From Acuticoccus sp051016205 (lineage in GTDB: Bacteria > Pseudomonadota > Alphaproteobacteria > Rhizobiales > Amorphaceae): a stretch of 64,000 bases of DNA. The notes below the pieces were generated by a model. It did not search any database. It was given only the letters and a program-made list of their open reading frames with translations, and was not told the origin of the DNA. Positions 24,636-34,046 of the stretch are shown here, piece by piece (the first letter of the stretch is position 1; every line of letters starts with the position of its first letter). The position numbers and the translations under genes were made by a program. The DNA is taken from the NCBI GenBank assembly GCA_051016205.1, contig CP136534.1:2976001-3040000 (forward strand). The letters are read 5' to 3'.

Positions 24636-26210
24636 GTGACGGGCGAGGACGCTGCGGAAGCCGCCGCGCGCCCCCGCGGCCCGATGATGGGCAACGGGCG
24701 CGTCGGCATCATCGATGTGGGCTCCAATTCCGTCAGGCTCGTCCTTTATGAGCGCGCCTCACGCGCCCCGACGGTGTTCTTCAACGAAAAGGTTTTGGCA
24801 GGCCTCGGCGAAGGGGTGGCCGTGGACGGCAAGTTGACCGACGAGGCGACGGACAGGGCCCTTTCCGCCATCACCCGCTTCGTGGCACTGGCCCAGGAAG
24901 CGGAAGTGCAGGCGCTCACCATCGTTGCCACCGCTGCCGCGCGCGATGCCTCCAACGGCCCGGCATTCATTTCAAAAATCGAAACCCTTTCAGGCCAGAG
25001 CGTCCGCGTCCTCGACGGCAGCGAAGAGGCTGAAATGGCGGCTGCCGGCGTCCTGTGCGGGTTCTGGCAGCCTGACGGTGTGGTGGGCGACCTCGGCGGC
25101 GGCTCACTGGAGTTGATTGACGTTGCGGGGAACACCCTTGGCCCTGGCAGCAGCTTTCCCCTTGGCACGCTGCGCTTGCGGGGGGACTCTGGCCAGTCGC
25201 TGGAAAAAGCCGCTGCCATTGCCGCAAAGGCCTTGTCCCGTTCCAGCCAGCTCCCGTTGCTGACGGGCCGGGATTTTTACGCCGTTGGCGGCACCTGGCG
25301 GTCCATCTTTCGCCTCCACATGATGGAGGTGGGTTACCCCATTTCCATCATGCACCACTACAAGGTGCACGCTGGCGATATGGCGGCCTTTTGCGACCGC
25401 CTGTTGAAGGAGGGGCTGGACTCTATGAAGGAGCCCGGCGCCGTCTCCAAGGGCCGCCGCGGGCTTGTGCCTTGGGGCGCTTTGGTGCTGCGTGAGATCA
25501 TCCGCATCGGCCGGCCGCAGGCGGTGGTGGCCTCGGCCCTTGGCGTGCGCGAAGGGCTCATCTACGACACCCTTGGCGAAGAGGAGCGGGCGCGCGACCC
25601 TTTGATTCTGGCCGCCGAAGAGCTTGCGGTCCTGCGCAGCCGCTCCCCCCGCAATGCCTCGGAGCTGGTGGACTGGACCACCATGGTCTTCAACGTTCTG
25701 GGCGTCAGCGAGACTGAGGCTGAGGTGCGCCTCAGGGGCGCTGCGTGCCTCCTTGCCGACATTGCCTGGCGCGCCCACCCCGATTATCGGGGCGATCAGG
25801 CCATTGCCGTTCTGTCCAACGTTGCCCTTTATGGGATCGACCATCCTGGGCGCGGCTATATCGCCACCGCTCTCCACGACCGTTATGGCGGGTTCGCGGA
25901 AGGCTCCACCACGCTGTCGTCCGAGGCGCTGTGCTCGGCGCGCATGTTGCAGCGCGCCAAACTGTTGGCGGCCGCCTTCAGGGTGGCGTTTGTGATTGCA
26001 CCTGGCGTGCCTCACCTCCTGCCGCGCACGCGCATGGTCAAACAGGGAGAGACGCTCACCTTGTTGCTGCCCTCCGAGATCAGCGCACTGGATGGCGAAC
26101 GCCCTGCGCGGCGCATGCGCCAGCTCGCCAAGAGCCTCAACATGGAAGGCCGCATCGAGGTGGGGGAGGCCCAGCCGATGGCTGTTCTGTCCGCCTCCAA
26201 CCGCACCTGA
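24636..26210 (+). CDS. ppx: exopolyphosphatase (Ppx/GppA family)
   Basis: This 524-residue ASKHA-fold phosphatase has 'GIIDVGSNSVRLVLYE' (phosphate 1), 'GVVGDLGGGSLELIDV' (phosphate 2) and 'YAVGGTWRSIFRLH'. A C-terminal helical HD-like region follows from about residue 320. GTG 24636 is taken as the start; ATG 24684 ('MMGNGRVGII') is an alternative that loses a low-complexity leader. The 272-bp gap after ppk contains two copies of the palindrome GGCGCTTCGGCGC (about 24451 and 24478) that can form hairpins and may separate expression of the two genes. It degrades polyphosphate or pppGpp. Confidence 0.93.
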   Translation: MTGEDAAEAAARPRGPMMGNGRVGIIDVGSNSVRLVLYERASRAPTVFFNEKVLAGLGEGVAVDGKLTDEATDRALSAITRFVALAQEAEVQALTIVATAAARDASNGPAFISKIETLSGQSVRVLDGSEEAEMAAAGVLCGFWQPDGVVGDLGGGSLELIDVAGNTLGPGSSFPLGTLRLRGDSGQSLEKAAAIAAKALSRSSQLPLLTGRDFYAVGGTWRSIFRLHMMEVGYPISIMHHYKVHAGDMAAFCDRLLKEGLDSMKEPGAVSKGRRGLVPWGALVLREIIRIGRPQAVVASALGVREGLIYDTLGEEERARDPLILAAEELAVLRSRSPRNASELVDWTTMVFNVLGVSETEAEVRLRGAACLLADIAWRAHPDYRGDQAIAVLSNVALYGIDHPGRGYIATALHDRYGGFAEGSTTLSSEALCSARMLQRAKLLAAAFRVAFVIAPGVPHLLPRTRMVKQGETLTLLLPSEISALDGERPARRMRQLAKSLNMEGRIEVGEAQPMAVLSASNRT

Positions 26211-26319
26211 CGCAGCCATCGTTTCGCCGCGTCAGCACCGGCACAGTGGTTCTGATCGTCTTTCGGCTATGATGACATGTGCCGGCGTTGGCCGGTCCGC
26301 ACCAAGAAAAGGCTGTCTG

Positions 26320-26838
26320 ATGATCAATCGTGTAACGATCCTCGCGCTTTGGGGCCTGGCTGCAGTGGTGGCAACGCCGGCCCTTTCCCAGTCGCTGCCA
26401 GGGTGCGAAAGCCAGACGCTGAGCGATCCTGAGCGCACCATTTATGTGTGCGGCGATGGCCTCGTGATCGAGGCGGCGGCAGGAACCTCCCTCAGCTTCG
26501 TCGGCGACAGCCCCGCGCAAGGTGTTCGTGTGGACAATGGCGTCGTCATGGTCGATGCGCCAACGAGCGAGGCGGGATTTGCCATCCAAACGCCCCACGC
26601 CATCGCCGCCGTGCGTGGCACCGTCTACGCCGTCGAGGTGGAGAGCGAGGCTACGGCCGTCTTCGTTCTTGAAGGCGCTGTCGGCGTCTCTGAGGCCGGC
26701 GGGGGCGAAGGCGTGACGCTGAATGCCGGCGAGGGCGTTGACGTGCCTGCCGCAGGCCCCGCCGACACCGCGCCTTTGGAGGTGAAAACCTGGGGCGCTG
26801 AGCGCGTCTCCGCTTTGATGGCGCATTTCGGCCGGTGA
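26320..26838 (+). CDS. exported FecR-domain protein
   Basis: This 172-residue protein has a signal peptide ('LALWGLAAVVATPALSQ'), a short region with two Cys (C30 and C44, 'LPGCESQ' and 'YVCGDGL'), and a FecR-type beta domain ('FAIQTPHAIAAVRGTVYAVEVESEATAVFVLEG'). FecR domains usually sense or scaffold in the periplasm. ATG 26320 has AAAGG upstream. Its TGA overlaps the GTG of the next gene, a CHASE2 adenylate cyclase, by 4 bp, so the two are co-translated and probably work together: a periplasmic partner for the cyclase sensor domain is a reasonable inference. Confidence 0.85.
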   Translation: MINRVTILALWGLAAVVATPALSQSLPGCESQTLSDPERTIYVCGDGLVIEAAAGTSLSFVGDSPAQGVRVDNGVVMVDAPTSEAGFAIQTPHAIAAVRGTVYAVEVESEATAVFVLEGAVGVSEAGGGEGVTLNAGEGVDVPAAGPADTAPLEVKTWGAERVSALMAHFGR

Positions 26839-28661
26839 GACTGGGGCGGGCATCGCTGGCCATTGCCCTTTTGGGGGCGCTGTTCGGCGGCCTGTCGACA
26901 TTTTATCTGGCGCGCACCCAGCTGACCGGCCACGCGGGCCCTTTGGATGTGGTGGAGGCTGCCTTGACCAATCTGCGCCTTCGCCTGGTGGGGCCTGTGG
27001 CGCCCGGGGAGACGGTGGCCATTGTCGCCATCGATGACGCAGCTCTTGCTGATCCGCGTTTTTCCTACCCCCTCGGGCGGGACGCACTGGCAGGCATTGT
27101 CTCCGCCACCTTTGCCGCCGGCGCCAAAGCCGTTGCCGTCGACGTTCTTTTGGCAGGCCCTGGCACGCAAGCGGAAGCGGACGGGGCCCTTGCCACCGCG
27201 CTCAGTGAGGGTCCGTCGGTGGTGGCCGCTGCCGCAACGTTCGACCGCGAGGCAGCCACAACCCGCGTTCCCGTGGCAGCAACGGTGCTGTGGCCGGCCG
27301 ACCCGTTTGCCCAAGCCTCGCGTGTCGGCTTCGTCAACCTTTCAGGCGATGCATCCGGAACGCCGCGCCACGTGCCACTATTGATTCTGACCGCACGAGG
27401 GCCCGTCCCCCACCTCACCGTTCAGGCCGTCTCGCGCTTCGTCAACGCGCCACCGCAGCTTGAGGAGGCGAGCGTGACGGTGGGGGAGGCGGCCCACCCC
27501 CTCGACCTTGGCTTTCACATGCCTTTGCGCGTGGCAGGGCCCGGCGGCACCATCCCAACCATCAGCGCGCTGACCCTTTTGGAGGGCACGGCGGGGGAGA
27601 GGCTGTCGGGCAAGCTCGTCTTCATCGGGTTTACCGCCAGCGCTGTGGGGGACACGTTCTCCACCCCTTACGACCCTGTGACGCCCGGGGTGGAACTCCT
27701 TGCCACGGCCGCATCGCAGATTCTGGACGGCCCGGCGTTCCGCAGAACCCATGAGGAGAGGCGGGTGGATGTGGCGGCCGCAGGGGTGCTTGCCGTTGCA
27801 GGGCCTGTGGTTGTGGGCCTGTTGCCCTTGACCATCGGCCTTCCTGTTGCGTTGGTCGCCCTGGTGGCGTGGCTCGGGGTCACCCTTGTGGCGTTCGCGT
27901 CGGGAGTTTGGCTGGCAGCGGCCCTTCCCATTGCCGCCGCGCTGCCTGCGATCGTTGCCGCAGCATTGGCACGGCATCTTCTTGAGCGACGGCGCGCGCG
28001 ACAGGCGGGACGCGCTGTGGAAGCGCTCAGCCACTTTCACTCCCCCGCCCTTGCAAAGCGCATCGCCGACGATCCGCACTTTTTACGCACGCCCCAGACC
28101 ATGTCCCTCGCGGTCCTCTTCGTGGACCTTGCAGGCTTTACAGGCCACAGCGAGACCCTCGGCCTTGAAGGCACGCGCACGCTGCTGAAAGCGTTCCACT
28201 CCGCCGTGGCTGCCGATGTGGAGGCAGAAGGCGGTATGGTGCTCAACTATATGGGGGACGGCGCGATGGCAGCCTTCGGCCTCACGGGCAGTGCAGCCGA
28301 CGATGCCGACAGGGCGCTGGTGGCCTCCTTCGCGCTGGTGCGGTCCGTGCGCGGTCTCCGCCTTCCGGACGGGGCGCCCGTGGACCTTAGAGTAGGGCTC
28401 CATGCAGGGCCGGTGCTTGCCTCTCGCCTTGGCCACGACACCCACCAGCAGGTGACAATCACTGGCGACGGGGTGAACCTTGCAAGCCGTCTGATGGAGG
28501 TGGCGAAGATGGAAGGGGCCACCGTCGCCGCCTCTGACGATTTTCTGGACGCCCTTAAAGCCCCACCCGAAGAGGCTGCCGACAGGCGCCGCGTGGTGCC
28601 CATACGCGGCCGACAGGCGGCCGTTGAGGTCAGCCTTTGGACAATGCCTCAGCCTGCGTGA
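26835..28661 (+). CDS. CHASE2-domain class III adenylate/guanylate cyclase
   Basis: This is a 608-residue membrane protein. It has an N-terminal signal-anchor helix, then a periplasmic CHASE2 domain (about residues 35-290, with 'VAIVAIDDAALADPRFSYPL' and 'FIGFTASAVGDTFSTPYD'). About three helices follow (300-380). The C-terminal cyclase catalytic domain (about 420-600) has 'AVLFVDLAGFTGHSE' and 'LNYMGDGAMAAFG', giving both metal-binding Asp residues; 'ITGDGVNLASRLMEVAK' is also typical. It makes cAMP or cGMP in response to an external cue. It starts at GTG 26835 inside the stop of the FecR gene. Confidence 0.92.
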   Translation: MRLGRASLAIALLGALFGGLSTFYLARTQLTGHAGPLDVVEAALTNLRLRLVGPVAPGETVAIVAIDDAALADPRFSYPLGRDALAGIVSATFAAGAKAVAVDVLLAGPGTQAEADGALATALSEGPSVVAAAATFDREAATTRVPVAATVLWPADPFAQASRVGFVNLSGDASGTPRHVPLLILTARGPVPHLTVQAVSRFVNAPPQLEEASVTVGEAAHPLDLGFHMPLRVAGPGGTIPTISALTLLEGTAGERLSGKLVFIGFTASAVGDTFSTPYDPVTPGVELLATAASQILDGPAFRRTHEERRVDVAAAGVLAVAGPVVVGLLPLTIGLPVALVALVAWLGVTLVAFASGVWLAAALPIAAALPAIVAAALARHLLERRRARQAGRAVEALSHFHSPALAKRIADDPHFLRTPQTMSLAVLFVDLAGFTGHSETLGLEGTRTLLKAFHSAVAADVEAEGGMVLNYMGDGAMAAFGLTGSAADDADRALVASFALVRSVRGLRLPDGAPVDLRVGLHAGPVLASRLGHDTHQQVTITGDGVNLASRLMEVAKMEGATVAASDDFLDALKAPPEEAADRRRVVPIRGRQAAVEVSLWTMPQPA

Positions 28662-28667
28662 CAGGGG

Positions 28668-29126
28668 TCAGGGGCCGGGGGCGATAAGGCAGGTGGTGGT
28701 CCCGTGGGCGTACACCTTGTCGTCCTCCCCCAGAAGCTGAGCATCGCTTGTGGCTACCTGGCGGCCACGGTGCACAATGGTGCCGATGGCGCGCAATGTG
28801 GGCATATCCGGCAGGATGGCGCGGGTCAGGTGCACCTTCAGCTCAAGCGTTGCGTAGCGCTCCCCTTTCAAAAGGGTGGAGTGGACGGCGCAGCCAAGGG
28901 CGGAGTCCAAGATCGTCGCCGCCCAGCCGCCATGGACGGTGCCCAAAGGGTTCATGAAGTTCTGATTGGGCTGCCCCTCGAATGTGGCCTTGCCAAACTC
29001 CGCCGCCACCAGGTGAAAGCACAGCGAGGTTGCCATGGTGGGGCCGGGATGGCTGCCTTCAACGATGGTCTCCAACTGCTCCAAGCCGGTGAGGCGGGCG
29101 ATCATCTCGTCCGGGAAGGTGGCCAT
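28668..29126 (-). CDS. PaaI-family hotdog thioesterase
   Basis: This 152-residue hotdog-fold protein is probably an acyl-CoA thioesterase. The catalytic segment is 'NFMNPLGTVHGGWAATILDSALG' around residue 60, with the HGG turn and acidic Asp typical of the PaaI/YbdB group. It ends seven bases from the end of the cyclase gene (convergent) and is divergent from a MarR regulator, which may control it. The substrate is unknown. Confidence 0.88.
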   Translation of the reverse strand: MATFPDEMIARLTGLEQLETIVEGSHPGPTMATSLCFHLVAAEFGKATFEGQPNQNFMNPLGTVHGGWAATILDSALGCAVHSTLLKGERYATLELKVHLTRAILPDMPTLRAIGTIVHRGRQVATSDAQLLGEDDKVYAHGTTTCLIAPGP

Positions 29127-29192
29127 TGAGAGCTCCGTCGTGAGGGGATCGGCGGTGGCGCCGAGAGATACGACAACTATATTTCAAGGACG

Positions 29193-29669
29193 ATGAGCGA
29201 AACGATCCACACACGCGATGGTGAGATGGAGCAGGACGGAAGGGATTTGCCCTGCACGTGCCTGCGTTTACGCCGAATCTCGCGCCAAATCACCAGCCTT
29301 TATGACGAGGCGCTGGCGGACAATGGCGTCTCCATCGTCACCTATGCGGTCTTGTCGGCCCTGTCCCGTGAAGAACCATTGACACTGAGCGCCCTTGCCG
29401 AACGGGTGGGGACGGACAGGACCACATTGTCGCGCACGGTGGACAGGATGCGCGCTGCAGACCTATTGAACGCCTGCCCTGGGGATGACCGGCGTGAGCG
29501 CCATCTCACCCTCACCGACCATGGGCGCCAGACGGTGGCCGCTGCCCAGCAGTCTTGGCGCGACACGGCTACGGCCCTTGAGGAGCGTTACGGTGCAAGC
29601 CGCCTTACCGCCCTCCACGAACTTCTCGCTGACCTTGAGCGTGTGGCGGGGGAGGAAAAGGCGCGCTGA
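29193..29669 (+). CDS. MarR-family transcriptional regulator
   Basis: This 158-residue winged-helix regulator shows 'LTLSALAERVGTDRTTLSRTVDRMRAADLL' (recognition helix) followed by the wing 'GDDRRERHLTLTDHGR', the MarR hallmark. It has a Cys-containing N-terminus ('LPCTCLRLRRISRQ') that could sense oxidants. It is divergent from the thioesterase across 66 bp and convergent with an MFS exporter gene, either of which could be its target. An AT-rich stretch (ACAACTATATTTCAAGG) just before the ATG is the likely promoter/operator core. Confidence 0.9.
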   Translation: MSETIHTRDGEMEQDGRDLPCTCLRLRRISRQITSLYDEALADNGVSIVTYAVLSALSREEPLTLSALAERVGTDRTTLSRTVDRMRAADLLNACPGDDRRERHLTLTDHGRQTVAAAQQSWRDTATALEERYGASRLTALHELLADLERVAGEEKAR

Positions 29670-29690
29670 CCCCTTGCCGGCGAATACAGC

Positions 29691-30992
29691 TCAATCCTTC
29701 ACGGCGGCGATGGTCCTTAGCTGGGGCGTGCGCCACAACACAAGCGCCAGAACGAAACAAAGAACGGTGGCAACGGCGCCCACAAAGAAGGGCGCATCGA
29801 GGTTAATGGCAATCAACCGTCCGCTGAGCGCTGAGGATATGCCTGCCGGCAAAGTGAAGAACGCCACAGACACCCCCATGACCCAGCCCTGTTGATCAGG
29901 TCCCACGCTGGCGGAGAACAGGCCCAAAAAGCTTGGATAGCCAATGGCGAAGGCACCCGCGAAAGGCACGATGCACACAAAGGCGAGTGTGACCGTTGGC
30001 GCTAGGGCAAAGGCGAGGATGGACACCGTCATCAATGCAGAACTCAGCAAAATCGCCTGTTGCTTGCTGGCACGCTTGGCCAAGAGGGGGACGAGGAAAA
30101 AGCTTGTGGCTGCCACCGTCGCACCGAACACCAGCATTGCGGCACTGTTGCCTGTGGTCTGAAGCCTAAATTCGCCGGTCAGGTAGTTGTCCATAAACAC
30201 GAAGAGCGTGTTCAACGTGAACATGAAGAGGAAGTAGCTGGGCAGGACGCGCATCAACAGCGGCTGTTTGGTGATATCCCAAAAAAGCTTAAAGATTTCT
30301 GTGGGATGGAGGCGCAGCTCGACGCGCTCCGTGACGGGGTCCGTGAAGAAAAGGGCAACCAGCCCAAGGGTGAAGATGACGAGCCCTGTGCCCACGTAGA
30401 ACGGTAGCGCCAGCGAGGCGAGCCCCGGCAGAAGCGCAGTGTCGGACAAGGTGCCGCCAATGATGGGCCCAACCACCACGCCGACCGACACGCCGGCGAC
30501 AATAAAGGCAAGGTTGCGCGTGCGCTCCGCGGCGTTCTTGGCCATATCCACCATCGCGGCCTGGGCGATGGGTTGGTTGCCTGACATGAACCCTGTGACG
30601 ACCCGGCTCAGTATCAACAACAGATAGCTGTCCACCGCCAAGGCGATGACGGTGAGGATGTATCCGGCCAAAACTCCGAACAGGCACAGCAACAGCCCTG
30701 TCTTGCGGCCCAGACTGTCGGAGATGCGCGAGATGTAGACAGAGCCCAAAAACCAGCTGAGAAAAAAGGCAGCAAGCAAAAGGCCGTATAGAAAATGCCG
30801 CTGAGCTGTGGGCGTGTCTTCAGGAAGAAAGCCGGTGCCTGGGTCCATCAGCAGCGTATTGAAAATGGGAAAGCCGAGCCCTTGTCCCATCACGTCCACG
30901 AGGACGACGAGGAAAAGGCTGACTTTGGCGATTTTTTGCACGATGGCCTGACCAGGCTGGCGGCGGGCCGCCGATCCTAGCGGATCCCCCAC
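29691..30992 (-). CDS. MFS transporter (TetA/drug-proton antiporter type)
   Basis: This is a 433-residue protein with about 12 membrane helices. Motif A is visible after helix 2 ('GSVYISRISDSLGRKTGLLL'), with 'LSRVVTGFMSGNQPIAQAAMVDMA' in helices 4-5 and 'VAGVSVGVVVGPIIGGTLSD' as the antiporter-type motif C. The family exports drugs or metabolites by proton exchange. GTG 30992 is the first start; GTG 30941 ('VQKIAKVSLFLVVLVDVMG') lies closer to the first helix and may be correct. It is convergent with the MarR gene. Confidence 0.87.
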   Translation of the reverse strand: MGDPLGSAARRQPGQAIVQKIAKVSLFLVVLVDVMGQGLGFPIFNTLLMDPGTGFLPEDTPTAQRHFLYGLLLAAFFLSWFLGSVYISRISDSLGRKTGLLLCLFGVLAGYILTVIALAVDSYLLLILSRVVTGFMSGNQPIAQAAMVDMAKNAAERTRNLAFIVAGVSVGVVVGPIIGGTLSDTALLPGLASLALPFYVGTGLVIFTLGLVALFFTDPVTERVELRLHPTEIFKLFWDITKQPLLMRVLPSYFLFMFTLNTLFVFMDNYLTGEFRLQTTGNSAAMLVFGATVAATSFFLVPLLAKRASKQQAILLSSALMTVSILAFALAPTVTLAFVCIVPFAGAFAIGYPSFLGLFSASVGPDQQGWVMGVSVAFFTLPAGISSALSGRLIAINLDAPFFVGAVATVLCFVLALVLWRTPQLRTIAAVKD

Positions 30993-31136
30993 CGGTGTCT
31001 ACCGGACCGCCCGCGCGGGGCCCCGTGCGACATGTCCACCGCACTTTACACCGACCCTCCCGCCGTGCAGCTTTGCGCCGACCCGCCTTCGGGCGGCCCA
31101 ACACAATGGCCACATTAACGGCCAAAGGGAGGATCC

Positions 31137-32111
31137 ATGAACCGACGCACAGTTTTGACGGCGCTGAGTGCGCTTGCCATCGGCCTTGGCGCGGCGAACG
31201 TTGCAGTGGCCGAAGACAAGGGCGAGATCGTTTACATCGCCCCCTCATTCAACGTCTCGTTTTGGCGCTATGTGGGTACGGGCGTGGAGGCCGCCGCCAA
31301 GGAGGCCGGCTACTCAACGCAGCTTCTGGACTCCAACAATGACGGCCAGACGCAGCTTCAAAACGTGCAGGACGCCATCACCCGCAATGTGGCGGGGATC
31401 GTCATTTCGCCCACCGATTCCTCCACCGCGCCGAGCGCCTTGCGCATTGCAGGGCGCGCCGGCATTCCCGTCACCATTGCCGACATTGGCACCACGGGGG
31501 GCGATTATGTGTCCTTCGTCGCGTCGGACAACCTGGGCGGAGCCCGCGGTATTGGCGATGCGCTGGGTGAGGCGCTGAAGGAAAAGGGCTGGACCGACGG
31601 GTCCTACGGCATCATTGCCATCCCCCAGGCGCGCATCAACGGGCAACTGCGCACCCAAGGGTTTCGCGAGGCGATGGAAGCGGTCGGCATGACCAAGGAA
31701 GTGCCGATGAAGCAGATGCAGACATTTACCGCCGACGAAGCCTTCCGCTTCGCCCAGGATATGATGACGTCGAGCCCTGATCTGCGCGCCATCTTCATCC
31801 AGTCCGACCAGCAGGCTGTCGGTGCCATGCGCGCCGTCCAGGCGGCCGACAAGGCCGACGAGATTCTTGTGGCCGCCTTTGATGGGACGCCTGAGCTGTT
31901 CGAGCTCATCGTCAACGGCGACGTTGTGGGCTCAGGCATGCAGCAGCCTTACCTGATGGGCTACCGCGCCGCCGAGGCCCTTGGCCAACACCTTGCTGGC
32001 GAGACGCCTGAGAAGGAAATCGTCGTGCCGATCCTGGTGGGGACCACGGCCAACGCTGAAGAGATGCTGGACGAGATCAAGCTCAACGTCTTCGCAGGCG
32101 AGATCGAGTAG
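31137..32111 (+). CDS. sugar ABC transporter periplasmic binding protein (RbsB-like)
   Basis: This 324-residue type I periplasmic binding protein has a signal peptide ending near 'AVAEDK'. It has 'SFNVSFWRYVGTGVEAAAKEAGY' and 'GIVISPTDSSTAPSALRIAGRAGIPV', then 'AFDGTPELFELIVNGDVVGSGMQQPYLMG' in the hinge/C-lobe. This is the ribose/xylose/galactose cluster B family. GGGAGG precedes the ATG. It is followed by the ATPase (27 bp gap), permease and an SMP-30 lactonase, making a sugar or sugar-acid uptake operon. A 5-bp CCGCC-TTCG-GGCGG hairpin lies about 50 bp upstream. Confidence 0.93.
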   Translation: MNRRTVLTALSALAIGLGAANVAVAEDKGEIVYIAPSFNVSFWRYVGTGVEAAAKEAGYSTQLLDSNNDGQTQLQNVQDAITRNVAGIVISPTDSSTAPSALRIAGRAGIPVTIADIGTTGGDYVSFVASDNLGGARGIGDALGEALKEKGWTDGSYGIIAIPQARINGQLRTQGFREAMEAVGMTKEVPMKQMQTFTADEAFRFAQDMMTSSPDLRAIFIQSDQQAVGAMRAVQAADKADEILVAAFDGTPELFELIVNGDVVGSGMQQPYLMGYRAAEALGQHLAGETPEKEIVVPILVGTTANAEEMLDEIKLNVFAGEIE

Positions 32112-32138
32112 GCGCAGCGGCCCTGAGGCCATGCCGCG

Positions 32139-34046
32139 ATGCTGACCGCCCGGCACATCACCAAGCGCTTTCAAAGCGTGACGGCGCTGAGCCGGGTGGA
32201 CTTTGACCTGAAGGCGGGGGAGGTGCATGCCCTGTTCGGTGCGAACGGGGCAGGCAAATCCACCCTCGCCAAGGTGATCACGGGACAGATTGCTCCCGAC
32301 GAGGGCACGATCGCCCTTGCAGGCGAGGCGAAGAGCTTTGCCCGTCCGCGCGATGCCCTGGACGCAGGCATCGGCATTGTCACCCAAGAGATGAGCCTTG
32401 CCAGCGACTTGGCGGTTTGGGAAAACATCATCCTCCCCCGCTATGGTGCGCGTGGACGTGTGCGCCGGTCCGAACTGAAGGCCGCCGCCCACAAGGCACT
32501 GGCCGAGCTTGGCCACGCGGACGATTTCGACCTTGATGCGCCTGCCAGCGAGCTGTCTTCCGCACAGCGCCAGATTGTCGAGATCGCCAAGGCCATCGCC
32601 CTTGAAGCGCGCGTGATTATCTTCGATGAGCCGACCGCCTCGCTCAGCCCGTCAGAGACTGCGCGGCTTTTTGCCATCATGGAAAGGTTGCGTGAGGACG
32701 GGCGCGGGATGATCTTCGTCTCCCACCGCCTGGAAGAAATTTTCACCATCACCGACAGGATCACCGTTTTGCGGGACGGCAAGGCGGTGGCCCAGAACGT
32801 TGCCACCAACACGCTGGACCAGAACGAGTTGATCCGCCTGATGGTGGGGCGCGAGATTGGCACCGTCACCCGCGGCGTGCCCGTCGATCGCTCGTCAGGG
32901 CCTTTGGTCCTGTCGGTGGAGGGCCTTGCCGCCCCGCCCTTGGTGCGCGACGTCTCCTTTGCGATCCATGCCGGCGAAATCGTCGGGCTCGGGGGCCTTG
33001 TGGGCTCTGGCCGGTCGGAGATTGCTGAGACGCTGTTTGGGCTGCGCAGGCGCACGGCAGGCACTGTGTCCCTGTTCGGCAGGGCGTATCGGCCGACCTC
33101 GCCCACAGAGGCCATTCGCTCAGGCGTCGGGTTCTTGGCGGAGGATCGGCGGCGGCAGAGCATCGTGCCTGATCTGTCGGTGCGCGAGAACATTCTCCTT
33201 GCCCACCTTGGCGCCAGGCGAGCCTTTACGCGGGGGTATAGTGCGAGGGCGGCGAAGATTGTCGAGCTGGCGGACCTGATGGAGCTACCGCGTCACAGGC
33301 TTGCCGACGACAACCTTTTAAACTTTTCCGGCGGGATGCAGCAAAAGGCGCTGATCATGCGCTCGCTGATTCTCGACCCGAAGCTGTTGATTCTGGACGA
33401 GCCCACAAAGGGTGTGGACGTGGGCTCGCGCGCGTCCATCTACGCGCTCCTGCGGCGCCTGGCGGACGAGGGGCTTGCCATCCTCCTCATCTCCTCGGAC
33501 TTTGAAGAGTTGATGGCGCTCTCCCACAGGATCGTGCCCATCTCGGACGGCCGCTCCATAGGCTCCGTCCCCACCGAGCTGATCGATGAGGAACAGCTCA
33601 CACTCCTTGCCGCGCCACGCGCCTCCATGGGCAAGCAGATCGCCATCTTGGATGGCCTTGCCGAGGCCCATGGCGGGGCCGCCTTCTGGGCGCTCCTGTC
33701 CCGCGACACGGTGCTGACCCTTGCCGCGTCCGAAAGCGCTGAGGCATTGACGGGGCTCGGTGCAGGGGCCGTGCGCCCTTATGGTGAGACGCGCATTCCA
33801 AGCGCCCTTGGCGCCACCGCCGGCGAGGAGCCGCCGCAGACCTTTGTGGCGGAGGCGGATGGCGCATCGACCCTCCTCATCCCTGTGGCGAGCCCGCGCG
33901 GTCATGATCTTGGTTGGATCGGCCTCACCCTTCCTGACGGCGCGAGGGTGCCGGACACGGCTGACGTGGCCGCCAGGCTGGCCGAACGCCTGCGCCTCGA
34001 CCTTGAAAACCAGGTGCGCATCAAACTTACCGAGGAGACCACGTGA
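32139..34046 (+). CDS. sugar ABC transporter ATPase with C-terminal extension
   Basis: This 635-residue protein is far longer than the roughly 500 usual for RbsA-type ATPases. Two nucleotide-binding domains are present. The first has Walker A 'GANGAGKSTLAKV', signature 'LSSAQRQIVEIAKAI' and 'VIIFDEPTASLS'. The second has a degenerate Walker A ('GLVGSGRSEIAE') and signature 'NFSGGMQQKALIMRSL', as normal for the family. After about residue 490 comes an extra 145-residue domain ('IAILDGLAEAHGGAAFWALLSRDTVLTLAA' to 'LTLPDGARVPDTADVAARLAERLRLDLENQ'), whose strand-helix pattern looks GAF-like. This could regulate transport. The GTG of the permease overlaps its stop by 4 bp. Confidence 0.92.
   Translation: MLTARHITKRFQSVTALSRVDFDLKAGEVHALFGANGAGKSTLAKVITGQIAPDEGTIALAGEAKSFARPRDALDAGIGIVTQEMSLASDLAVWENIILPRYGARGRVRRSELKAAAHKALAELGHADDFDLDAPASELSSAQRQIVEIAKAIALEARVIIFDEPTASLSPSETARLFAIMERLREDGRGMIFVSHRLEEIFTITDRITVLRDGKAVAQNVATNTLDQNELIRLMVGREIGTVTRGVPVDRSSGPLVLSVEGLAAPPLVRDVSFAIHAGEIVGLGGLVGSGRSEIAETLFGLRRRTAGTVSLFGRAYRPTSPTEAIRSGVGFLAEDRRRQSIVPDLSVRENILLAHLGARRAFTRGYSARAAKIVELADLMELPRHRLADDNLLNFSGGMQQKALIMRSLILDPKLLILDEPTKGVDVGSRASIYALLRRLADEGLAILLISSDFEELMALSHRIVPISDGRSIGSVPTELIDEEQLTLLAAPRASMGKQIAILDGLAEAHGGAAFWALLSRDTVLTLAASESAEALTGLGAGAVRPYGETRIPSALGATAGEEPPQTFVAEADGASTLLIPVASPRGHDLGWIGLTLPDGARVPDTADVAARLAERLRLDLENQVRIKLTEETT

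Noticed and set aside
31083..31096. CCGCC-TTCG-GGCGG hairpin upstream of the sugar binding protein
   Set aside because: Only a 5-bp stem with no T-tract; too short to call a terminator or riboswitch.
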